Below, in pieces: positions 18,916 to 27,865 of a stretch of DNA of 27,865 bases; position 1 is the stretch's first letter, and every line of letters begins with the position of its first letter. The translations under genes were made by a program, and so were the position numbers. The stretch comes from Utricularia gibba (lineage: Eukaryota > Streptophyta > Magnoliopsida > Lamiales > Lentibulariaceae). The notes beneath the pieces are model-generated. The model was not told the origin of the DNA. It saw only the letters and a list, made by a program, of their open reading frames with translations, and did no database searches. Location: assembly GCA_002189035.1 (NCBI GenBank), contig NEEC01000511.1:1-27865 (forward strand), written 5' to 3'.

Positions 18916-21088
18916 TCATGTGGGGTGCACGTGACATCATAATTTAAACAAATGCATCATTTTTTTAATCGATTTGCATCCAGTTGACCTCATGAGCCAT
19001 ACAGAATCGGGGTCAAGGACCAAGTTCCCAGCGAGACTGGCCGCCACAAAACGAGAAGCGGTTCCTTGAAAAACCATGTAGGCAGCCCCGAAAACGAACG
19101 ATAATAAATACATCACTTTATTTGCCGACTACAACTAACTCTCGGTGCAAGCCAAACCTTTTTGTCCCGTTCCAGGTGCACCCAAAGACCGCCTGCTCAA
19201 GTATAAAGTAAGTTGTTGAAAAAATCATGTGGGGTGCACGTGACATCATAATTTAAACAAATGCATCATTTTTTTTAATCGATTTGCATCCAGTTGACCT
19301 CATGAGCCATACAGAATCGGGGTCAAGGACCAAGTTCCCAGCGAGACTGGCCGCCAAAACGAGAAGCGGTTCCTTGAAAAACCATGTAGGCAGCCCCGAA
19401 AACGAACGATAATAAATACATCACTTTATTTGCCGGACTACAACTAACTCGGTGCAAGCCAAACTTACCTTTGTCCCGTTCCAGGTGCACCCAAAGACCG
19501 CCTGCTCAAGTATAAAGTAAGTTGTTGAAAAAATCATGTGGGGTGCACGTGACATCATAATTTAAACAAATGCATCATTTTTTTTATCGATTTGCATCCA
19601 GTTGACCTCATGAGCCATACAGAATCGGGGTCAAGGACCAAGTTCCCAGCGAGACTGGCCGCCACAAAACGAGAAGCGGTTCCTTGAAAAACCATGTAGG
19701 CAGCCCCCGAAAACCGAACGATAAATACATCACTTTATTTGCCGGACTACAACTAACTCTCGGTGCAAGCCAAACTTACCTTTGTCCCGTTCCAGGTGCA
19801 CCCAAAGACCGCCTGCTCAAGTATAAAGTAAGTTGTTGAAAAAATCATGTGGGGTGCACGTGACATCATAATTTAAACAAATGCATCATTTTTTTTAATC
19901 GATTTGCATCCAGTTGACCTCATGAGCCATACAGAATCGGGGTCAAGGACCAAGTTCCCAGCGAGACTGGCCGCCACAAAACGAGAAGCGGTTCCTTGAA
20001 AAACCATGTAGGCAGCCCCGAAAACCGAACGATAATAAATACATCACTTTATTTGCCGGACTACAACTAACTCTCGTGCAAGCCAAACTTACCTTTGTCC
20101 CGTTCCAGGTGCACCCAAAGACCGCTGCTCAAGTATAAAGTAAGTTGTTGAAAAAATCATGTGGGGTGCACGTGACATCATAATTTAAACAAATGCATCA
20201 TTTTTTTTAATCGATTTGCATCCAGTTGACCTCATGAGCCATACAGAATCGGGGTCAAGGACCAAGTTCCCAGCGAGACTGGCCGCCACAAAACGAGAAG
20301 CGGTTCCTTGAAAAACCATGTAGGCAGCCCCCGAAAACGAACGATAATAAATACATCACTTTATTTGCCGGACTACAACTAACTCTCGGTGCAAGCCAAT
20401 TACCTTTGTCCCGTTCCAGGTGCACCCAAAGACCGCCTGCTCAAGTATAAAGTAAGTTGTTGAAAAAATCATGTGGGGTGCACGTGACATCATAATTTAA
20501 ACAAATGCATCATTTTTTTTAATCGATTTGCATCCAGTTGACCTCATGAGCCATAAGAATCGGGTCAAGGACCAAGTTCCCAGCGAGACTGGCCGCCACA
20601 AAACGAGAAGCGGTTCCTTGAAAAACCATGTAGGCAGCCCCGAAAACCGAACGATAATAAATACATCACTTTATTTGCCGGACTACAACTAACTCTCGGT
20701 GCAAGCCAAACTTACCTTTGTCCCGTTCCAGGTGCACCCAAAGACCGCCTGCTCAAGTATAAAGTAAGTTGTTGAAAAAATCATGTGGGGTGCACGTGAC
20801 ATCATAATTTAAACAAATGCATCATTTTTTTTAATCGATTTGCATCCAGTTGACCTCATGAGCCATACAGAATCGGGGTCAAGGACCAAGTTCCCAGCGA
20901 GACTGGCCGCCACAAAACGAGAAGCGGTTCCTTGAAAAACCATGTAGGCAGCCCCGAAAACGAACGATAATAAATACATCTTTTATTTGCCGGACTACAA
21001 CTAACTCGTGCAAGCCAACCTTACCTTTGTCCCGTTCCAGTGCACCCAAAGACCGCCTGCTCAAGTATAAAGTAAGTTGTTGAAAAAA
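18916..21088 (+). repeat. Class A block (m62-m68)
   Basis: Seven A copies of 308-312 bp. m63 has GCCGCCAAAACG and AACTAACTCGGTG. m64 has CGATAAATACATC, three bases short, removing AATAAA. m66 has GCCAATTACC, m67 GAGCCATAAGAATCG and m68 TACATCTTTTATTTG. These small losses are mostly private to one copy. Confidence 0.9.
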
Positions 21089-21702
21089 TCATGTGGGGTG
21101 CACGTGATATCGTAATTTAAACAAATGCATCATTGTATTCATCGATTTGCATCCAGTTGTCCTCATGAGCCATAAAGAATCGGGGGGACCAAGTTCCTAG
21201 CGAGACTGGCCGCCACAAAACGAGAAGCGTTCCTTGAAAAACCATGTAGGCAACACCGAAAACCGAACGTTAATAAATACATCACTTTCTTTGCCGGGCT
21301 ACAACTACTTTGGGCAAGCCAAGCTGACTTTTTCCGGTTCCAAGTGCCCCCAAACCGCCTCCTCATGTATAAAGTATGTTGTTAAAAAAATCATGTGGGT
21401 GCACGTGACATCGTAATTTAAACAAATGCATCATTTTTTTTAATCGATTTGCATCCAGTTGACCTCATGAGCCACAGAATGGGGTCAAGGACCAAGTTCC
21501 CAGCGAGACTGGCCGCCACAAAACGAGAAGCGGTTCCTTGAAAAACCATGTAGGCAGCCCCCGAAAAACGAACGATAATAAATACATCACTTTATTTGCC
21601 GGACTACAACTAACTCTCGGTGCAAGCCAAACATTACCTTTGTCCCGTTCCAGGTGCACCCAAAGACCGCCTGCTCAAGTATAAAGTAAGTTGTTGAAAA
21701 AA
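21089..21702 (+). repeat. B + A' pair (m69-m70)
   Basis: m69 (21089-21390) is B with GATATCG and CATTGTATTCATCG, keeping the A-type CCAGTTG but the B-type GTCCTC, then CAACACCG, CGTTAA and TCCGGTTCCAAG. m70 (21391-21702) starts GTGGGTGCAC with one G lost, has CATCGTAA and GAGCCACAGAATGGGG, and carries GAAAAACGAACG, so it is A'. Confidence 0.88.
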
Positions 21703-22009
21703 TCATGTGGGGTGCACGTGACATCATAATTTAAACAAATGCATCATTTTTTTTAATCGATTTGCATCCAGTTGACCTCATGAGCCATACAGAATCGGGG
21801 TCAAGGACCAAGTTCCCAGCGAGACTGGCCGCCACAAAACGAGAAGCGGTTCCTTGAAAAACCATGTAGGCAGCCCCGAAAACCGAACGATAATAAATAC
21901 ATCACTTTATTTGCCGGACTACAACTAACTCTCGGTGCAAGCCAATTACTTTTCCCGTTCCAGGTGCCCCAAGACCGCCTGCTCAAGTATAAAGTAAGTT
22001 GTTAAAAAA
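21703..22009 (+). repeat. Class A monomer with altered end (m71)
   Basis: A copy through AACTCTCGGTGC, then GCCAATTACTTTTCCCG and GTGCCCCAAGACC, with a B-type GTTAAAAAAA ending. The following copy lacks its first T. It is probably a short B-like tract of under 100 bp at the monomer end. Confidence 0.7.
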
Positions 22010-23569
22010 ACATGTGGGGTGCACGTGACATCATAATTTAAACAAATGCATCATTTTTTTTAATCGATTTGCATCCAGTTGACCTCATGAGCCATACAGA
22101 ATCGGGGTCAAGGACCAAGTTCCCAGCGAGACTGGCCGCCACAAAACGAGAAGCGGTTCCTTGAAAAACCATGTAGGCAGCCCCCGAAAACGAACGATAA
22201 TAAATACATCACTTTATTTGCCGGACTACAACTAACTCTCGGCAAGCCAAACTTACCTTTGTCCCGTTCCAGGTGCACCCAAAGACCGCCTGCTCAAGTA
22301 TAAAGTAAGTTGTTGAAAAAATCATGTGGGGTGCACGTGACATCATAATTTAAACAAATGCATCATTTTTTTTAATCGATTTGCATCCAGTTGACCTCAT
22401 GAGCCATACAGAATCGGGTCAAGGACCAAGTTCCCAGCGAGACTGGCCGCCACAAAACGAGAAGCGGTTCCTTGAAAAACCATGTAGGCAGCCCCGAAAA
22501 CCGAACGATAATAAATACATCACTTTATTTGCCGGACTACAACTAACTCTCGGTGCAAGCCAAACATTACCTTTGTCCCGTTCCAGGTGCACCCAAAGAC
22601 CGCCTGCTCAAGTATAAAGTAAGTTGTTGAAAAAATCATGTGGGGTGCACGTGACATCATAATTTAAACAAATGCATCATTTTTTTTAATCGATTTGCAT
22701 CCAGTTGACCTCATGAGCCATACAGAATCGGGTCAAGGACCAAGTTCCCAGCGAGACTGGCCGCCACAAAACGAGAAGCGGTTCCTTGAAAAACCATGTA
22801 GGCAGCCCCGAAAACCGAACGATAATAAATACATCACTTTATTTGCCGGACTACAACTAACTCTCGGTGCAAGCCAAACTTACCTTTGTCCCGTTCCAGG
22901 TGCACCCAAGACCGCCTGCTCAAGTATAAAGTAAGTTGTTGAAAAAATCATGTGGGGTGCACGTGACATCATAATTTAAACAAATGCATCATTTTTTTTA
23001 ATCGATTTGCATCCAGTTGACCTCATGAGCCATACAGAATCGGGGTCAAGGACCAAGTTCCCAGCGAGACTGGCCGCCACAAAAACGAGAAGCGGTTCCT
23101 TGAAAAACCATGTAGGCAGCCCCCGAAAACGAACGATAATAAATACATCACTTTATTTGCCGGACTACAACTAACTCTCGGTGCAAGCCAAACTTACCTT
23201 TGTCCCGTTCCAGGTGCACCCAAAGACCGCCTGCTCAAGTAAAAGTAAGTTGTTGAAAAAATCATGTGGGGTGCACGTGACATCATAATTTAAACAAATG
23301 CATCATTTTTTTAATCGATTTGCATCCAGTTGACCTCATGAGCCATACAGAATCGGGGTCAAGGACCAAGTTCCCAGCGAGACTGGCCGCCACAAAACGA
23401 GAAGCGGTTCCTTGAAAAACCATGTAGGCAGCCCCGAAAACCGAACGATAAACATCACTTTATTTGCCGGACTACAACTAACTCTCGGTGCAAGCCAAAC
23501 CTTACCTTTGTCCCGTTCCAGGTGCACCAAAGACCGCCTGCTCAAGTATAAAGTAAGTTGTTGAAAAAA
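22010..23569 (+). repeat. Class A block (m72-m76)
   Basis: Five A copies of 308-314 bp. m72 begins with CATG rather than TCATG. m75 reads CAAGTAAAAGTAAG and lacks TATAAA. m76 reads CGATAAACATCAC, about six bases short and without AATAAA, the largest private deletion in an A copy here. Confidence 0.9.
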
Positions 23570-24152
23570 TCATGTGGGGTGCACGTGACATCATAATTTA
23601 AACAAATGCATCATTTTTTTATTGATTTGCATCCTTTTGACCTCATGAGCCATAAAGAATCGGGGCGGACCAAGTTCCAGCGAGACTGGCCGCCACAAAA
23701 CGAGAAGCGTTCCTTGAAAAACCATGTAGGCAGCCCGAAAACCGAACGTTAATAAATACATCACTTTATTTGCCGGGCTACAACTCCAAAGTTTTTCGGT
23801 TCCAAGTGCCCCCAAAGACCGCCTCTCATGTATAAAGTAAGTTGTTAAAAAATCATGTGGGTGCACTGACATCGTAATTTAAACAATGCATCATTTTTTT
23901 TAATCGATTTGCATCCAGTTGACCTCATGAGCTCGGGTCAAGGACCAAGTTCCAGCGAGACTGGCCGCCACAAAACGAGAAGCGTTCCTTGAAAAACCAT
24001 GTAGGCAGCCCCCGAAAACGAACGATAATAAATACATCACTTTATTTGCCGGACTACAACTAACTCTCGGTGCAAGCCAAACATTACCTTTGTCCCGTTC
24101 CAGGTGCACCCAAAGACCGCCTGCTCAAGTATAAAGTAAGTTGTTGAAAAAA
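23570..24152 (+). repeat. B + A' pair (m77-m78)
   Basis: m77 (23570-23852, 283 bp) starts with A-type CATCATAA but is B from TTATTG and CCTTTTG on, with GGGGCGGACC and CGTTAA; it has a large loss at CAACTCCAAAG. m78 (23853-24152) is A' with GTGCACTGACATCG lacking CACGTG, AACAATGC one A short, and GAGCTCGGGTC with eight or so bases missing relative to A. Confidence 0.85.
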
Positions 24153-25086
24153 TCATGTGGGTGCACGTGACATCATAATTTAAACAAATGCATCATTTTT
24201 TTTTATCGATTTGCATCCAGTTGACCTCATGAGCCATACAGAATCGGGTCAAGGACCAAGTTCCCAGCGAGACTGGCCGCCACAAAACGAGAAGCGGTTC
24301 CTTGAAAAACCATGTAGGCAGCCCCCGAAAACCGAACGATAATAAATACATCACTTTATTTGCCGGACTACAACTAACTCTCGGTGCAAGCCAAACATTA
24401 CCTTTGTCCCGTTCCAGGTGCACCCAAAGACCGCCTGCTCAAGTATAAAGTAAGTTGTTGAAAAATCATGTGGGTGCACGTGACATCATAATTTAAACAA
24501 ATGCATCATTTTTTTTAATCGATTTGCATCCAGTTGACCTCATGAGCCATACAGAATCGGGGTCAAGGACCAAGTTCCCAGCGAGACTGGCCGCCACAAA
24601 ACGAGAAGCGGTTCCTTGAAAAACCATGTAGGCAGCCCCCGAAAACGAACGATAATAAATACATCACTTTATTTGCCGGACTACAACTAACTCTCGGTGC
24701 AAGCCAAACTTACCTTTGTCCCGTTCCAGGTGCACCCAAAGACCGCCTGCTCAAGTATAAAGTAAGTTGTTGAAAAAATCATGTGGGTGCACGTGACATC
24801 ATAATTTAAACAAATGCATCATTTTTTTTAATCGATTTGCATCCAGTTGACCTCATGAGCCATACAGAATCGGGTCAAGGACCAAGTTCCCAGCGAGACT
24901 GGCCGCCACAAAACGAGAAGCGGTTCCTTGAAAAACCATGTAGGCAGCCCCGAAAACGAACGATAATAAATACATCACTTTATTTGCCGGACTACAACTA
25001 ACTCTCGATGCAAGCCAACCTTACCTTTGTCCCGTTCCAGTGCACCCAAACCGCCTGCTCAAGTATAAAGTAAGTTGTTGAAAAAA
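24153..25086 (+). repeat. Class A block sharing a G loss (m79-m81)
   Basis: Three A copies of 313, 313 and 308 bp. All three, and m78 before them, start ATGTGGGTGCAC with three G, whereas nearly all other copies have four. m81 carries CTCGATGCAAGCC, the only copy with A at that column. Confidence 0.9.
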
Positions 25087-25687
25087 TCATGTGGGGTGCA
25101 CGTGATATCGTAATTTAAACAAATGCATCATTTATTCATGATTTGCATCCTTTTGACCTCATGAGCCATAAAGAATCGGGGCCCGGACCAAGTTCCTAGC
25201 GAGACTGGCCGCCACAAAACGAGAAGCGTTCCTTGAAAAACCATGTAGGCAGAAAACCGAACGTTAATAAATACATCACTTTCTTTGCCGGGCTACAACT
25301 GGGCCAAGCCAACTGACTTTTCCGTTCCAGTGCCCCAAACCGCCCCTCAAGTATAAAGTATGTTGTTAAAAAAATCATGTGGGGTGCACGTGACATCGTA
25401 ATTTAAAAAATGCATCATTTTTTTTATTCGATTTGCATCCAGTTGACCTCATGAGCCATACAGAATGGGTCAAGGACCAAGTTCCCAGCGAGACTGGCCG
25501 CCACAAAACGAGAAGCGGTTCCTTGAAAAACCATGTAGGCAGCCCCCGAAAACCGAACGATAATAAATACATCACTTTATTTGCCGGACTACAACTAACT
25601 CTCGGTGCAAGCCAAACATTACCTTTGTCCCGTTCCAGGTGCACCCAAAGACCGCCTGCTCAAGTATAAAGTAAGTTGTTGAAAAAA
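25087..25687 (+). repeat. B + A' pair (m82-m83)
   Basis: m82 (25087-25374, 288 bp) is B with GATATCG, TTTATTCATG, GGGGCCCGGACC, TTCCTAG and CGTTAA, with losses at GCAGAAAACC and CAACTGGGCC. m83 (25375-25687) is A' with CATCGTAA, TTAAAAAATGC, TTATTCG and CAGAATGGGTC. Confidence 0.88.
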
Positions 25688-25996
25688 TCATGTGGGGTGC
25701 ACGTGACATCATAATTTAAACAAATGCATCATTTTTTTTAATCGATTTGCATCCAGTTGACCTCATGAGCCATACAGAATCGGGTCAAGGACCAAGTTCC
25801 CAGCGAGACTGGCCGCCACAAAACGAGAAGCGTTCCTTGAAAAACCATGTAGGCAGCCCCGAAAACCGAACGATAATAAATACATCACTTTATTTGCCGG
25901 ACTACAACTAACTTCGGTGCAAGCCAAGCTGACTTTTTGTCCGGTTCCATGCCCCCAAAGACCGCCTGCTCAAGTATAAAGTAAGTTGTTAAAAAA
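25688..25996 (+). repeat. A/B hybrid monomer (m84)
   Basis: A in the first half, AAGCGTTCC in the core, then A up to AACTTCGGTGC. After that it is mosaic: AAGCCAAGCTGAC and GTCCGGTTCC are B-like while AAAGACCGCCTGCTC is A. It ends GTTGTTAAAAAA. The next copy is ordinary A. Confidence 0.78.
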
Positions 25997-27250
25997 TCAT
26001 GTGGGGTGCACGTGACATCATAATTTAAACAAATGCATCATTTTTTTTAATCGATTTGCATCCAGTTGACCTCATGAGCCATACAGAATCGGGGTCAAGG
26101 ACCAAGTTCCAGCGAGACTGGCCGCCACAAAACGAGAAGCGGTTCCTTGAAAAACCATGTAGGCAGCCCCCGAAAACGAACGATAATAAATACATCACTT
26201 TATTTGCCGGACTACAACTAACTCTCGGTGCAAGCCAAACATTACCTTTGTCCCGTTCCAGGTGCACCCAAAGACCGCCTGCTCAAGTATAAAGTAAGTT
26301 GTTGAAAAAATCATGTGGGGTGCACGTGACATCATAATTTAAACAAATGCATCATTTTTTTAATCGATTTGCATCCAGTTGACCTCATGAGCCATACAGA
26401 ATCGGGGTCAAGGACCAAGTTCCCAGCGAGACTGGCCGCCACAAAACGAGAAGCGGTTCCTTGAAAAACCATGTAGGCAGCCCCGAAAACCGAACGATAA
26501 TAAATACATCACTTTATTTGCCGACTACAACTAACTCTCGGTGCAAGCCAAAATTACCTTTGTCCCGTTCCAGGTGCACCCAAAGACCGCCTGCTCAAGT
26601 ATAAAGTAAGTTGTTGAAAAAATCATGTGGGGTGCACGTGACATCATAATTTAAACAAATGCATCATTTTTTTTAATCGATTTGCATCCAGTTGACCTCA
26701 TGAGCCATACAGAATCGGGGTCAAGGACCAAGTTCCCAGCGAGACTGGCCGCCACAAAACGAGAAGCGGTTCCTTGAAAAACCATGTAGGCAGCCCCCGA
26801 AAAACGAACGATAATAAATACATCACTTTATTTGCCGGACTACAACTAACTCTCGGTGCAAGCCAAACATTACCTTTGTCCCGTTCCAGGTGCACCCAAA
26901 GACCGCCTGCTCAAGTATAAAGTAAGTTGTTGAAAAAATCATGTGGGGTGCACGTGACATCATAATTTAAACAAATGCATCATTTTTTTTAATCGATTTG
27001 CATCCAGTTGACCTCATGAGCCATACAGAATCGGGTCAAGGACCAAGTTCCCGAGACTGGCCGCCACAAAACGAGAAGCGGTTCCTTGAAAAACCATGTA
27101 GGCAGCCCCCGAAAACCGAACGATAATAAATACATCACTTTATTTGCCGACTACAACTAACTCTCGGTGCAAGCCAAACATTACCTTTGTCCCGTTCCAG
27201 GTGCACCCAAAGACCGCCTGCTCAAGTATAAAGTAAGTTGTTTGAAAAAA
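25997..27250 (+). repeat. Class A block (m85-m88)
   Basis: Four A copies of 314, 312, 316 and 312 bp. m86 and m88 share GCCGACTAC while m87 does not. m87 carries GAAAAACGAACG. m88 has TTCCCGAGACTGG, the same three-base loss as m57. Confidence 0.9.
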
Positions 27251-27557
27251 TCATGTGGGGTGCACGTGACATCATAATTTAAACAAATGCATCATTTTTT
27301 TTAATCGATTTGCATCCAGTTGACCTCATGAGCCATACAGAATCGGGGGTCAAGGACCAAGTTCCCAGCGAGACTGGCCGCCACAAAACGAAAGCGGTTC
27401 CTTGAAAAACCATGTAGGCAGCCCCGAAAACCGAACGATAATAAATACATCACTTTATTTGCCGGACTACAACTAACTCTCGTGCAAGCCAACCTTTGTC
27501 CGGTTCTCTTCCCCCCCCAAGACCGCCTGCTCAAGTATAAAGTAAGTTGTTAAAAAA
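27251..27557 (+). repeat. Class A monomer with aberrant C-rich end (m89)
   Basis: A copy whose tail reads GCCAACCTTTGTCCGG, then TTCTCTTCCCCCCCCAAG, replacing the usual CAGGTGCACCCAAAG. The eight-C run near 27511-27518 occurs nowhere else in the window. It also has GGGGGTCAAGG with five G and ACGAAAGCGG in the core, and a B-type end GTTAAAAAA. Confidence 0.8.
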
Positions 27558-27865
27558 TCATGTGGGGTGCACGTGACATCATAATTTAAACAAATGCATC
27601 ATTTTTTTTAATCGATTTGCATCCAGTTGACCTCATGAGCCATACAGAATCGGGGTCAAGGACCAAGTTCCCAGCGAGACTGGCCGCCACAAAACGAGAA
27701 GCGGTTCCTTGAAAAACCATGTAGGCAGCCCCCGAAAACGAACGATAATAAATACATCACTTTATTTGCCGGACTACAACTAACTCTCGGTGCAAGCCAA
27801 ACATTACCTTTGTCCCGTTCCAGGTGCACCCAAAGACCGCCTGCTCAAGTATAAAGTAAGTTGTT
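27558..27865 (+). repeat. Class A monomer cut by the window end (m90)
   Basis: Ordinary A copy that stops after GTAAGTTGTT, lacking only the closing GAAAAAA. The array therefore presumably continues beyond the window; no flanking unique sequence is visible at either edge. Confidence 0.92.

Larger units (their letters stand above)
1..27865 (+). repeat. Satellite array, 90 tandem copies of a ~313-bp monomer
   Basis: The window is a single head-to-tail array. Taking TCATGTGGGG as monomer start, copies begin at 1, 310, 623, 938, 1252, 1564, 1874, 2164, 2465, 2778, 3091, 3398, 3704, 4017, 4296, 4605, 4921, 5233, 5548, 5859, 6160, 6470, 6784, 7095, 7409, 7720, 8036, 8349, 8663, 8976, 9287, 9602, 9916, 10229, 10542, 10855, 11169, 11483, 11796, 12110, 12414, 12723, 13032, 13344, 13658, 13958, 14272, 14584, 14873, 15186, 15499, 15813, 16126, 16439, 16753, 17060, 17374, 17681, 17993, 18306, 18609, 18916, 19225, 19534, 19845, 20157, 20469, 20781, 21089, 21391, 21703, 22010, 22322, 22636, 22948, 23262, 23570, 23853, 24153, 24466, 24779, 25087, 25375, 25688, 25997, 26311, 26623, 26939, 27251 and 27558. 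Monomer numbers m1-m90 in other entries follow this list. No copy is inverted and nothing is inserted. The strand and phase are arbitrary. The family is not one I recognise. Confidence 0.98.

Noticed and set aside
4605-27250. Strict two-monomer alternation of GCCGACTAC and GCCGGACTAC (m17/m19, m37/m39, m42/m44, m86/m88)
   Set aside because: Other occurrences (m24, m30, m34, m57, m58, m62) do not keep the spacing, and the change is a one-base run-length difference likely to be affected by consensus error.
1-27865. CRISPR array
   Set aside because: The repeat is about 313 bp with no unique spacers; all sequence between any two matching points is itself repeated.
1-27865. Transposon or retroelement tandem array, or rDNA spacer
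   Set aside because: No coding remnant, terminal repeats, target duplications, poly(A)-plus-reverse-transcriptase signature or rRNA sequence is visible in the unit.

Overview
This window is one uninterrupted satellite DNA array and contains no gene that I can support. From base 1 to base 27865 it consists of 90 head-to-tail copies of a monomer of about 313 bp, all in the same orientation. No unique sequence, transposon, RNA gene or other insertion lies between copies. Spacing between successive starts ranges from 279 to 316 bp, and about half of the copies are 312-314 bp long. GC content is about 45% by hand count on one full-length copy. A tandem array of this size and unit length points to eukaryotic heterochromatin (centromeric, pericentromeric or subtelomeric). 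I do not recognise the satellite family and cannot name the organism. Both window edges lie inside the array.

Two monomer classes are visible. Class A is the majority. Class B differs from it at roughly 15% of positions (hand estimate) and occurs as single copies or A/B hybrids at 12 places: 1, 1874, 4017, 5859, 12110, 13658, 14584, 16753, 18306, 21089, 23570 and 25087. Almost every B copy is followed by a modified A copy, called A' here, whose first 50-100 bp carry B-like or uniquely altered bases. B and A' therefore behave as a two-monomer unit spread through A monomers at mostly 5-9 copy intervals. Between 6470 and 12109 there are 18 A copies in a row with no B copy and very uniform sequence.

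The 313-bp monomer looks like an old dimer. Six short landmarks occur twice in the same order, 150-160 bp apart, so the ancestral unit was probably about 157 bp. Each copy also carries the same ordered short motifs: an E-box CACGTG in 85 of 90, an octamer ATTTGCAT, a T tract, AATAAA and TATAAA. A region of about 50 bp across the half-monomer junction is nearly identical in A and B.

A caution about data quality: at many polymorphic columns there are three states, namely the A base, the alternative base, and a clean one-base deletion of exactly that column. This pattern is better explained by dropped ambiguous or conflicting consensus calls than by real indels. It would also explain why B copies look short. 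Open reading frames of 60-104 codons on both strands are by-products of the repeat and are not annotated as genes.
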